From Alphaproteobacteria bacterium (GTDB lineage Bacteria; Pseudomonadota; Alphaproteobacteria; UBA9655): a stretch of 58,858 nt of DNA. Below, piece by piece: positions 37,436 to 45,548 of this stretch (its first letter is position 1; each line of letters opens with the position of its first letter). The position numbers and the translations under genes were made by a program. Below the pieces are notes generated by a model that worked only from the letters and a program-made list of their open reading frames with translations, was not told the origin of the DNA and ran no database searches. Where the stretch lies: positions 1 through 58,858 of the forward strand of contig JAGONT010000012.1 in NCBI GenBank assembly GCA_017992885.1, in the 5' to 3' direction.

Positions 37436-38260
37436 TCAAAAAGTAATTTCGACAATATCTTTTTCTAAAATAGATTTTCTTTCACACTGTTCTTGAGTGG
37501 ATCGCATTAAATCATAGTTTATTTTACAAAATTCCACAACCCCATCTTTCAAAACAATGTTTAACGGTTGGCGTATTTGGGTCATAAAATTCGTAGCTGG
37601 ATAGCCATTTTTCCAAGAAGGGAGATTTTGTGAATATATATTCTTAACAATCTGTTTCTCATCTTCTTTTACGAAAAAAGTCACTTTTTGAGGCATACCA
37701 CTCACCTTCTTGTCTCCCTCGTATGAATAGGAGTATTTAAAAGGAGAAAAATCATCACTTATCTCTTCAATAGCAAGAGGCCGTATTGAAAGAGTAATCA
37801 ATTGCCTCTGAAACCCACTTCTATCTAAAGTTTCTAGTACTTTTTTAATAGGTCTGCCAATACTACTCGTATAAAGAAATACCTCTTCACATAAATAAGG
37901 TTTTACAATTTTTTCGATATTTTCTAAATTAGTTCTTTCATGAATATGCATCATCATACTTATACTTGGAATCACAAGAGCAGTGCAATCGTATATTCCG
38001 ATGGCAGCTAATTGGTTAACACCATCTATTGCATATTCATTTTCTAAGATAGTTTTATACCCCTGTAAACCAGACTCTGTAGCTTCTTGCATAATGTCAG
38101 GATCTTGCAATGGTAATAAGCGTAGATTTACTCCATTCAAGTAAGAATGATGACTGGCGAGGCGCTCTTCTTCTTCAAAAAGGATTCCATGAGTTGCATG
38201 AACACAGAAATTTTGAGCGCTTAATAATAATGAGAAAGAAAAGAATAAAATTGTTTTCAT
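37436..38260 (-). CDS. Secreted protein with a CheD/NTAN1-like Cys-His motif (putative deamidase)
   Basis: A 274-residue protein with a signal peptide (MKTILFFSFSLLLSAQNFCVHA). Residues 86-107 read AIGIYDCTALVIPSISMMMH-I-H: a Cys (92) after a short strand, then a hydrophobic stretch and His105/His107. This Cys-to-His layout is that of the CheD, CNF1 and N-terminal asparagine amidohydrolase cysteine deamidases, and is followed by a TNLENIEKIV helix as in NTAN1. The C-terminal half is not recognised. The function is inference from a short motif. It lies between IS remnants and may be horizontally acquired. Confidence 0.5.
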   Translation of the reverse strand: MKTILFFSFSLLLSAQNFCVHATHGILFEEEERLASHHSYLNGVNLRLLPLQDPDIMQEATESGLQGYKTILENEYAIDGVNQLAAIGIYDCTALVIPSISMMMHIHERTNLENIEKIVKPYLCEEVFLYTSSIGRPIKKVLETLDRSGFQRQLITLSIRPLAIEEISDDFSPFKYSYSYEGDKKVSGMPQKVTFFVKEDEKQIVKNIYSQNLPSWKNGYPATNFMTQIRQPLNIVLKDGVVEFCKINYDLMRSTQEQCERKSILEKDIVEITF

Positions 38261-38584
38261 AAAAACTCCAATTAAAAATATTCTATTTTCTTAATATATT
38301 TATTTTATATTTCTTATGCAAGAAATAATTTCATTGTTTTTATAATGACTTAAAAACAAGTAGAAATATTTTTAATTTTCAAAACAAAGATACTCGATCA
38401 TTGAAATAGCAGATAGAGTAGTTTGCGTCCGACGACACTCCTTAATAGACCACTTTCAAAACTATATAGATTAAATCAATATCAAATGTGAAGAGTGTAT
38501 TAGGTTCAAATACGCTCTTTGAATCTATCTAAAATCGAAACTGGTATTTAGTCTCATAGCCCCTCCTTTGATGACGAATTTTTG

Positions 38585-38687
38585 TGTTAAGCCCCCGAGA
38601 AGAGGTCCAAAAGAAATCTCGTAGATGAGGAATGATGAGCTCGCGAGCGCGCTTTCAAATAGCGCCGTAGTGAGCGAGCTCATAGGG
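38585..38687 (-). repeat. 103-bp IS3 right-end repeat, copy B (inverted)
   Basis: Reverse-complement copy of the 103-bp IS3 end found at 36946-37048 and 38969-39071. The outer end TGTTAAGCCCCCGAG starts at 38585. Confidence 0.9.
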
Positions 38688-38968
38688 GCGATAATGGGAG
38701 TGAGTTTACAGCTTATCCTCTTCAAAAATGGCTAAAAGACCTGGAAGTAAAAACAGCTTATATTGAACCTGGATCTCCTTGGGAGAATGGATTTAACGAG
38801 CGCTTTAACGGGAGTCTCAGAGACGAAGGCTTAAATCTTGAGTATTTTCACACTCTCAAGGAAGCTTGAGTGATCATAGGTCAATGGGTTAATGAGTATA
38901 ACCGCATAAGGCCTCACTCTAGCCTAGGGTATCGCCCACCATCGCCTCTTATTCGCTTCAAAATCAAA

Positions 38969-39071
38969 CCCTATGAGCTCGCTCACTACGGCGCTATTTG
39001 AAAGCGCGCTCGCGAGCTCATCATTCCTCATCTACGAGATTTCTTTTGGACCTCTTCTCGGGGGTTTGACA
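38969..39071 (+). repeat. 103-bp IS3 right-end repeat, copy C
   Basis: Third copy, same orientation as copy A, ending TTTGACA at 39071. It differs from copy B by very few bases. Confidence 0.9.
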
Positions 39072-39202
39072 ACCTTCACGCTCCATATTATTAGATTAAA
39101 ATTTGAGATTGTTGATTTAAATGATAAAATAATTAATAAAGTCTTAATACAAAGTGCTAAAGAATAAACCTTCTTATATAGAAAAAGATTAGAAAAAATT
39201 GC

Positions 39203-39835
39203 ATGAAGAATAAAAACCATAAGATAGTCCTTAAACGTTCTTCTGAGATTCTCTTGGAGATTGTGAGAAACAAAAATTTAAAAAAGGGGTTAACCTATCG
39301 GTATATTTTGCAAATTTTAGGTGACCGCGCATTTGGGGTAGCCATATTATTTTTTGCTTTACCAAGTCTTTTACCGTGTTCAGCTATACCTGGAGTTGCT
39401 ATTGTTTTTGGTCTTCCTATTGTTATTTTTACATTAGGAATGGTTTTGGGGAGGAAATCTCTTTGGCTACCAAAATCCATTGGGAACAAGAAAATTTCGC
39501 ATTCAAAAATTTCTGAGATTATCTCTGCCGTGCTACCTTATATTTTGAGATTGGAGCGCTTTTCAAAACCAAGATGGGTCTTTATGACTTACCGGATCAT
39601 AGAAGTGATTAATGGTCTAACTATTCTTTGCTTAGCTTTCTTACTCATGCTGCCTATCCCTTTTAGTAATTTTATTTTTGGAGGGCTGCTTGTAATTTTT
39701 AGCATCGGAACTATAGAAAAGGACGGTCTTCTTATTTTTATGGGTTATCTTTTTTTTATAGCGTACATTTTCTTTATATATTTAGTGGCATTAAAAGCTG
39801 TTGAAGCTTTCTTGTTTATTAAAAGTTCTGTATAA
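39203..39835 (+). CDS. ExoD-family membrane protein
   Basis: A 210-residue multi-pass protein of the ExoD family (PF06055), named from Sinorhizobium exopolysaccharide mutants; the molecular function is unknown. The core LGDRAFGVAILFFALPSLLPC and GVAIVFGLPIVIFTLGMVLGR is characteristic, followed by four or more further hydrophobic helices. It is 31 bases upstream of terC on the same strand, so they may be co-transcribed. No Shine-Dalgarno of note. Confidence 0.8.
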   Translation: MKNKNHKIVLKRSSEILLEIVRNKNLKKGLTYRYILQILGDRAFGVAILFFALPSLLPCSAIPGVAIVFGLPIVIFTLGMVLGRKSLWLPKSIGNKKISHSKISEIISAVLPYILRLERFSKPRWVFMTYRIIEVINGLTILCLAFLLMLPIPFSNFIFGGLLVIFSIGTIEKDGLLIFMGYLFFIAYIFFIYLVALKAVEAFLFIKSSV

Positions 39836-39866
39836 AAATTAAATAATATAAAAAAGAGGCACTTTC

Positions 39867-40874
39867 ATGTCCTATCCCTGGTGGTTCTGGGTAGTTTTTA
39901 ATATATTTGTCTTGCTTTTACTCGTCCTGGATTTAGGAGTCTTTCATCGCAAGCAGCACACAATTCATCTTAAAGAAGCTCTGGGTTTATCTTGTTTTTA
40001 TATTGTCTTAGGCCTCATTTTTGCTTGGGGGATGTACTTCTTTATAGGTGCTCAAGAGGGAGTAGAGTTTCTTACAGGTTATCTCATTGAAAAAAGTTTA
40101 AGTGTCGACAATATTTTTGTATTTGTCCTCATTTTTAGTCATTTTCAAATACCCTCTCAGCATCAACATCGTGTTCTCTTCTGGGGAATTTTAGGAGCTT
40201 TGTTAATGAGAGCGTTCCTTATTCTTACAGGAGCTTCCCTTATTGCATCTTTTCATTGGATTATCTTTGTTTTTGGAGGTTTTCTGATCATAACAGGCCT
40301 TAAGATGCTTTGGGTTATAAACGTTCAGCCAGATCTAGAAAATAACAAAATTATTCAATGGCTCTATAGGCACCTTTCTATTACAAATGCTCACCATGAT
40401 GGCAAATTCTGGATTTATAAGAAGAAAATTGTTTTCACACCTCTCTTTCCTGTCCTGATTTTGATTGAGGTGAGTGACCTTATATTTGCTATTGACTCTA
40501 TTCCGGCAATTTTTGCCGTCTCTAAAAATCCATTTATTGTCTATACATCCAATGTGTTTGCTATTCTTGGCTTGCGAGCCTTATATTTTGCCCTTGTAGA
40601 CATTATTCATCGGTTTATTTATTTAAAACACGGGCTTTCCCTTATTCTCATTCTTATTGGGATAAAAATGATTTTAAATGGAATCTTTGGTGAAGATTTC
40701 ATTCCAACTCACTATGCTCTTATGGTAACAGCTGTGCTCCTTATAGGGTCAATAATTGTGTCTTTAATTAAATCTAGAAGACTTCTTTCTGTTAAAGAAA
40801 GAAGAGAGGTTTTAACAGGGTGGGTTCCTGGAAGTGGGGTTAGAAAACGGGGTAAAAGAAAAAGAGAGATTTGA
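39867..40874 (+). CDS. TerC/Alx family integral membrane protein
   Basis: A 335-residue protein with nine or so transmembrane helices. TerC/Alx proteins are linked to Mn2+ export and tellurite or pH stress (family knowledge). The family acidic motif SLSVDNIFVFVLIFSHF and the second IEVSDLIFAIDSIPAIFA are both present with intramembrane Asp and Glu residues. The basic tail (KRGKRKREI) should be cytosolic. I saw no yybP-ykoY-type riboswitch in the 31 bases upstream. Likely in one transcript with exoD. Confidence 0.88.
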   Translation: MSYPWWFWVVFNIFVLLLLVLDLGVFHRKQHTIHLKEALGLSCFYIVLGLIFAWGMYFFIGAQEGVEFLTGYLIEKSLSVDNIFVFVLIFSHFQIPSQHQHRVLFWGILGALLMRAFLILTGASLIASFHWIIFVFGGFLIITGLKMLWVINVQPDLENNKIIQWLYRHLSITNAHHDGKFWIYKKKIVFTPLFPVLILIEVSDLIFAIDSIPAIFAVSKNPFIVYTSNVFAILGLRALYFALVDIIHRFIYLKHGLSLILILIGIKMILNGIFGEDFIPTHYALMVTAVLLIGSIIVSLIKSRRLLSVKERREVLTGWVPGSGVRKRGKRKREI

Positions 40875-41016
40875 ATTTATAAGAGATAGTAAAATTTAAA
40901 TTTATTATAAAATTGAACAGGTAGGACAAAGTAAAAATGGAATATATTTGAGACATCTAACTAAAGATAGAAAAGCATCCGAAAAAATAGTATAAAAAAG
41001 ATCATGGAGGTGAGCC

Positions 41017-41455
41017 ATGATAAAGAATTTCTGCAAAAAATGTGGGTCAGAAAAATTTATTAAAAATGGGTTTGTAAGAGGGTTACAACGTTATCGATGT
41101 CGAGATTGTAGATGCAAACTTCACATATACAAAAAGACGCGGAATTCATCCAGCTTTAAGAGCGTTTGGCATTGCTCTTTATGGGATGTGTGGAGTTTTT
41201 ATGTATAAAATAGCTAAGCTATTTGGCGTAAGTAACGTTGCCGTTCTTAAGTGGATAAGGAAAGAGGCAAACTTAATTGAAGAGGCTTCTTCCCATGCCG
41301 AGAGTAAGATCGTTATGATTGATGAAATGTGGCATTTTGTGAATGGAAAAAAAAGAAAGTTTGGATCTGGAGAGCCGTTGACGGCGTATCACGTCGACCT
41401 CTCGGATGGGAATTGGGCACTCGTGGCGATTCATGCTGCAAAAGGTTAATGTCTG
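41017..41455 (+). pseudogene. IS1-type transposase, frameshifted and interrupted
   Basis: Starts with a zinc-ribbon MIKNFCKKCGSEKFIKNGFV and QRYRCRDC. One frame change near 41115 leads to GIHPALRAFGIALYGMCG and the helix-turn-helix YKIAKLFGVSNVAVLKWIR, then MIDEMWHFVNGKKRK. A second change near 41357 restores VWIWRAVDGVSRRPLGWELG. These match IS1 InsA/InsB in order. The coding sequence is cut at about 41455 by the IS200/IS605 element. Dead. Confidence 0.75.
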
Positions 41456-41995
41456 TAACCTGGGAGGGTTAAATCCCTCGCCTTTAGGCGAAGACTTCAG
41501 TATAAAAAAGGAATGCAAGAATACCGAAAAGGTTCACATTGTCTATTTGACCTAAAGTACCACTTAGTGTGGATCACTAAGTATAGAAAGCCTGTATTGT
41601 ATGGAGAAGAAGCGCAGCAAGTACGAGATGTGATACGGAAGGTATGTGCTGAGTTAGAGGTAGATATTTTGGCAGGAAATATAAGAAGAGACCACGTGCA
41701 CATGTTAGTATCAGTTCCTCCGCAGCTATGTGTTTCTAAGTTAGTGCAAAAGCTAAAAGGAGTAACATCAAGAAAGTTACTCATGAAGAGTGAGCGGTTT
41801 CGAAAAGAGTTTTGAGGCAGACATTTATGGGCACGGGGATATTTTGCTGTTTCTACAGGAAACGTTACCGATGAAATTATCGCAGAATACATAAAGAATC
41901 AGGATGAAATTGAAAGGCGTAAAAGTTCCGACAACTTTCAAGTCGGCTTCTAGCCGAATTTAGGAGCTACCGCCTTCTAGGCGGTAAGGGAGTCC
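41456..41995 (+). mobile_element. IS200/IS605-type element with subterminal hairpins
   Basis: Encloses a Y1 transposase gene. Left subterminal hairpin TCGCCT-TT-AGGCGA at 41478-41491. Right side: CGGCT-TCT-AGCCG at 41944-41956 and ACCGCC-TTCTA-GGCGGT at 41969-41985. Only tnpA is present, no tnpB, as in the IS200 group. The exact ends cannot be fixed because this family makes no inverted repeats; boundaries are within about 15 bases. It sits inside the IS1 remnant. Confidence 0.75.
41513..41953 (+). pseudogene. tnpA: IS200/IS605 TnpA with an in-frame stop before the catalytic Tyr
   Basis: HUH-type Y1 transposase. KYHLVWITKYRKPVL and the HUH pair in RRDHVHMLVSVPP are intact. After 100 codons RKEF is followed by TGA where the family has Trp (TGG), then the same frame continues as GRHLWARGYFAVSTGNVTDEIIAEYIKNQDE, which carries the catalytic Tyr. 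One base change therefore separates the HUH domain from its nucleophile. TGA is used as a normal stop elsewhere in the window, for example in hemE and glyQ, so recoding is unlikely. Confidence 0.85.
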
Positions 41996-42292
41996 ACTCG
42001 CTTCAGACATGCCCAAGAATTCTTTGGGATCCTTGGTAGAAAAACTAGCTGGTCTTAAGCAGCGGTCTTACCGTGCTCAATCTATGTCCCCAAAATGCAG
42101 GGTCACAGCTAAATCTGAGGCTAATGTTGTGAACGAGGGGTATCAATTTTTTTTTTAGATGGTTGGGGATGCAGAAAACATAGGGGTTAAAACGACAATT
42201 TTATTTGAGAGACAGCCATTGAGCCCTCACTCTAAAAGTATACCCGACGAAATTTAGTTTACTCGCTTTAAGCCTGAAACCCTTTCTAGGGT
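41996..42292. other. Gene-free stretch between the IS200 element and tRNA-Asn
   Basis: No recognisable gene. A frame of about 50 codons starts at 42008 (MPKNSLGSLVEKLAGLKQ...) but resembles nothing I know and ends at a T9-10 run near 42150. It may be a further IS fragment. Confidence 0.4.
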
Positions 42293-42368
42293 TGGCTCCC
42301 CGGGACGGACTCGAACCGCCGACCCAGTGGTTAACAGCCACTTGCTCTACCGACTGAGCTACCGGGGA
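42293..42368 (-). tRNA. tRNA-Asn (GTT)
   Basis: A 76-base cloverleaf including encoded CCA. Acceptor TCCCCGG pairs with CCGGGGA, discriminator G. Anticodon loop CTGTTAA with anticodon GTT, and a T loop GGTTCGAGTCC. The 3' end faces the accessory island. Confidence 0.96.
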
Positions 42369-42418
42369 ATGTAGAAAGCTTTATAGCAAAACCAAATTGA
42401 CTCGGCTAGCTTTTTTTT

Positions 42419-42492
42419 TGGAGGCCGGGACCGGAATCGAACCGGTATATAAGGATTTGCAGTCCTCCGCATCACCACTCTGCCACCCGGCC
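42419..42492 (-). tRNA. tRNA-Cys (GCA)
   Basis: A 74-base cloverleaf including encoded CCA. Acceptor GGCCGGG pairs with CCCGGCC, with discriminator T as in most tRNA-Cys. Anticodon arm GAGGA-CTGCAAA-TCCTT with anticodon GCA. It lies 50 bases upstream of tRNA-Asn on the same strand, so they are probably one transcript. Confidence 0.96.
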
Positions 42493-42546
42493 ACCCACAA
42501 AAATCTATACTGTTCCTACAGCAAACGGTCAAGGCGTTTCTAAAGC

Positions 42547-43929
42547 TTAATTTCTAGAAGACTCTATGGAGTCTTGCAAAATGGCTTCACTAGTTACAAT
42601 CGCTCCCGTTAAACTATTAGCAAAAGCTTTTTCAATAGCCACGTCCATACACTGACCAAAGAGACGAGGAGAAGCTTCGACATAAACAGATTGAAGGTAA
42701 GGGGTTTTTCCTAAAAGTTGACCCTCTTGTTTTCCTTTTCGGTCGAATAAAACAGGTAAAATTTTGCCAATATATGTATTATTAAAGGCCTGTTGTTGAG
42801 CATTTAAAAGATCTTGAAGACAAGCAAGACGGTCGGCCTTGATTTCTTCAGGAATTTGATTCTCCATGATTGCCCCTGGGGTGCCAAGACGCGGACTATA
42901 TTTAAAGGAATAAGCTTGGGCGAATCGAACTTCACGGGCTAAACTAAGGGTGGCTTCAAAATCTTGATCTGTTTCACCTGGAAAACCCACAATAAAATCT
43001 GAAGAAAGGGCTATGTCCGAACGATGGACGCGCAATTTTTCAATAATATTCAGATAGTGCTCTCGTGTGTGTTTACGATTCATGCTTTCTAAAATTCGAG
43101 TTGAACCAGATTGAATGGGGAGGTGCAGGAAAGGCATCACTTTAGGAATATCACGATGGGCGATCATTAATTCATCATCCATATCTCGTGGATGAGAGGT
43201 TGTATAGCGAATTCGCTCTAGACCGTTTAATGTGGCTAAATACTCCATAAGTCGTCCTAGGCCCCATTCTTGGCCTTTTGGTGAAAGTCCGTGATAGGCA
43301 TTTACATTTTGGCCTAAAAGAGTAATTTCTTTGACTCCACCCTCTACAAGGCGCGTCGCTTCTTCATAGATGGCTTGGATAGGACGGGAATATTCAGCGC
43401 CACGTGTATAAGGAACGACGCAGAAAGTACAGAATTTATCACACCCTTCTTGAATTGCAATGAAGGCTGAAGGTCCAATATTTGTATGATCTTGAGGAAG
43501 GTGATCAAATTTAGAATCAACAGGGAACTCCACATCTAAAATGCCCCGTCCAGGTCCTTTTTGCTTATCTTGAGATCTTTGAGCTCGAGCAATCATTTCA
43601 GGAAGTCGGTGATAGGTTTGAGGACCTAGAACAATATCAACATAAGGAGCACGACGCATGATCTCAGCGCCTTCTGCTTGTCCCACACATCCTGCAACCG
43701 CCAAGATCATTTTCTTATCTTTATGAGGACGAATCCTGCCTAAATCAGAATACACTTTTTCTTCTGCTTTTTCCCGTATATGACATGTATTTAAAATAAC
43801 CATGTCTGCTCCTGCAGGACTTTCCACAAGAAAATAGCCTAAGGGCTTTAGAATATCCGCCATCCTCCCTGAATCATATATATTCATTTGACAGCCATAT
43901 GTTTTAATGTAAAGGCGCTTTTCCACCAT
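42547..43929 (-). CDS. miaB: tRNA-2-methylthio-N6-dimethylallyladenosine synthase
   Basis: A 460-residue radical-SAM methylthiotransferase modifying A37 of tRNAs. The N-terminal cluster cysteines are Cys13 (YGCQMN), Cys49 (LNTCHIRE) and Cys81 (VAGCVGQ). The radical-SAM site is EGCDKFCTFCVVPYTRG. A C-terminal TRAM domain follows. Last gene of the fur-olsB-plsC-miaB group; two bases separate it from plsC. Upstream of two tRNA genes. Confidence 0.96.
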   Translation of the reverse strand: MVEKRLYIKTYGCQMNIYDSGRMADILKPLGYFLVESPAGADMVILNTCHIREKAEEKVYSDLGRIRPHKDKKMILAVAGCVGQAEGAEIMRRAPYVDIVLGPQTYHRLPEMIARAQRSQDKQKGPGRGILDVEFPVDSKFDHLPQDHTNIGPSAFIAIQEGCDKFCTFCVVPYTRGAEYSRPIQAIYEEATRLVEGGVKEITLLGQNVNAYHGLSPKGQEWGLGRLMEYLATLNGLERIRYTTSHPRDMDDELMIAHRDIPKVMPFLHLPIQSGSTRILESMNRKHTREHYLNIIEKLRVHRSDIALSSDFIVGFPGETDQDFEATLSLAREVRFAQAYSFKYSPRLGTPGAIMENQIPEEIKADRLACLQDLLNAQQQAFNNTYIGKILPVLFDRKGKQEGQLLGKTPYLQSVYVEASPRLFGQCMDVAIEKAFANSLTGAIVTSEAILQDSIESSRN

Positions 43930-43931
43930 AA

Positions 43932-44720
43932 TTAACTCATGTGCTTTGCAATCGGTCGATCAAAAGCTTTTATAAGACCATTTTGAACGGAATGAAAGCT
44001 GGCTTGAGAAAGTTCTTTACGTGAAGTAAATTCTTGAGGCTTAAGAGGAGGGTGTAAATCAACAATAACCTGAATGGTCCCTAACTGAGCAATGAACCAA
44101 AGATGAGTTAGCAAATCTATATCTGGACTAAACCAGCCACAACTTTTGCGTATGAAACGAGGCATAGGAAGGCGATCCCATCCTGCATAAGTCACTGTTA
44201 TGGGTTGCACTTCAATGTTTCTTTTCACAGCAACATCAAAAAAAGAGCTCCCAAAAGGAAGAATACGACAACCATCAGAAGTTGTTCCTTCTGGAAAAAG
44301 GATAAGACTTTCCCCTTTATCAATATAGCTCAAAAGCTTATCTGTGCCGTATGAAATAGCATTCTTACTTCGATCGATATAAATTGTCCCTTGGCGAGTT
44401 GCAAGCCAACCCATGATAGGCCATTTAGCAACCTCTTTTTTGGCAACAAATCGGGCGGGAATAAAGGTTCCTAAAATAAGAATATCTATGTAACTTGAGT
44501 GATTTGAAATGAAAAGAGTAGGTTTTACCTTTGAGAGTTCACCTTTTATAATTAGCTGATGTCCGATACATTTGCGCCAAGTTGAAAGATAAAAACGTCC
44601 AAAGCGAAAACCTAGGGGTTGGTTAAGTTTTAGCAAAAGCCAATAAACAGGTGTATAGGTTAAAAAAACAAGAATTATCAAAAAAAATCGATACAGTGCT
44701 AATCCACGTGCTTTGGGCAT
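43932..44720 (-). CDS. PlsC-type acyltransferase, OlsA candidate
   Basis: A 262-residue membrane-associated 1-acyl-sn-glycerol-3-phosphate acyltransferase family protein. The catalytic HX4D is in SNHSSYIDIL and the substrate motif is FPEGTTSDG. A hydrophobic anchor is at the N terminus (FFLIILVFLTYTPVYWLLL). It directly follows an OlsB-like gene with no gap. In Sinorhizobium olsB and olsA are neighbours and together make ornithine lipid, so this could be OlsA rather than the phosphatidic-acid enzyme PlsC. Sequence alone does not decide. Confidence 0.85.
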   Translation of the reverse strand: MPKARGLALYRFFLIILVFLTYTPVYWLLLKLNQPLGFRFGRFYLSTWRKCIGHQLIIKGELSKVKPTLFISNHSSYIDILILGTFIPARFVAKKEVAKWPIMGWLATRQGTIYIDRSKNAISYGTDKLLSYIDKGESLILFPEGTTSDGCRILPFGSSFFDVAVKRNIEVQPITVTYAGWDRLPMPRFIRKSCGWFSPDIDLLTHLWFIAQLGTIQVIVDLHPPLKPQEFTSRKELSQASFHSVQNGLIKAFDRPIAKHMS

Positions 44721-45548
44721 TTAGATGTCCTTATGAGGATTATATGATGGACCATACCTTTGTGAATAGCGTTCAGTCACGGTCTCTCTTTTGACAACGA
44801 TGCATACATCAATGGAATTAAAGGTATAGTCAATAAAAGCTCCATCTCCTACAAATCCACCAAGACGTAAGTACCCTTTAATAAGTGGCGGAAGTTGACG
44901 CAAAGCTTCTTTTTGATCGATATATTCTTGAGGAATGAGATTCATATCTTGAAAATGAGCAGGAATAACATGAGCTCTAAGTTCAGGCGGCGCTAAATGA
45001 TAATGATAAAGATAAGACAAAGCTTGACGGTATATTGATATATCTGTGCCGATAAAGCTTGCACATCCAAAGCACAAAGCAACCTGATTTAACTGAATAT
45101 AAGCGCCAATGCCCCGCCATAACAGCTGCATTGTCGGCTTTGTTCGATAATCTTTGTGCACGCAAGATCGACCTAATTCCATAATTTGTCCTGGATAGGC
45201 GATAAGCTGACTGATTTCAAATTCAGTGGCTGTGTAATAGCTGCCATATTGTTGTGCGGCTTCTCTGAGCATAAAGCGATAGGTGCCAACAATTTTGTTA
45301 TGAGCATGATCAATGACAAGAAGAACATCACAAAAATTATCAATATGGGCAACGTCACATTTTAAAAGCGCCATTGTTTCGTCAGGTTGTGCCCCACATT
45401 CTTCGTAGAAAACTTCGTAACGTAATTTTTGTGCGGCTTTTATTTCTTCTTCTGATTGAGCAAGACGCACTTCTAAAGTGCCCCACTTCATTAAAGGAAG
45501 TTTTTTTGAAAAAAGATCGAGGGGTGCAGATGTGAGACTCGGTATCAT
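44721..45548 (-). CDS. GNAT-type N-acyltransferase, OlsB-like
   Basis: A 275-residue protein of the Acetyltransf_5/OlsB family, whose characterised member adds a 3-hydroxy fatty acid to ornithine. Visible blocks: KLRYEVFYEECGAQ, the acidic CDVAHIDNFCDVLLV, VGTYRFMLR, and MELGRSCVHKDYR; the C terminus has PPLIKGYLRLGGFVGDGAFID. Starts by an ATGA overlap with fur. A role in ornithine lipid synthesis with the downstream acyltransferase is inference. Confidence 0.78.
   Translation of the reverse strand: MIPSLTSAPLDLFSKKLPLMKWGTLEVRLAQSEEEIKAAQKLRYEVFYEECGAQPDETMALLKCDVAHIDNFCDVLLVIDHAHNKIVGTYRFMLREAAQQYGSYYTATEFEISQLIAYPGQIMELGRSCVHKDYRTKPTMQLLWRGIGAYIQLNQVALCFGCASFIGTDISIYRQALSYLYHYHLAPPELRAHVIPAHFQDMNLIPQEYIDQKEALRQLPPLIKGYLRLGGFVGDGAFIDYTFNSIDVCIVVKRETVTERYSQRYGPSYNPHKDI

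Larger units (their letters stand above)
38585..39071 (+). mobile_element. Mini-element: IS3 orfB 3' part between two 103-bp inverted ends
   Basis: A 487-bp unit made of inverted copy B, then about 280 bases of the IS3 orfB C-terminal region (NGSEFTAYPLQKWL ... HSSLGYRPPSP, with a stop after LKEA), then direct copy C. The orfB part is nearly identical to that of the larger IS3 remnant at 36.6-36.9 kb. It cannot encode a transposase. Long inverted ends of this kind could be mobilised in trans, like a MITE, or may have arisen by an inversion. Confidence 0.75.

Noticed and set aside
36950-39167. Three short frames that all translate as MSSLTTALFESALASS..., looking like a conserved small protein family or an in-frame palindromic element.
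   Set aside because: They are shadows of the 103-bp IS3 end: another frame of the same DNA encodes the last residues of the transposase (PYELAHY), and identity extends through non-coding end sequence.
41513-41953. TGA read as tryptophan (altered genetic code).
   Set aside because: TGA serves as the normal stop of other genes here, such as hemE, glyQ and parA, and Trp is coded by TGG in conserved proteins.
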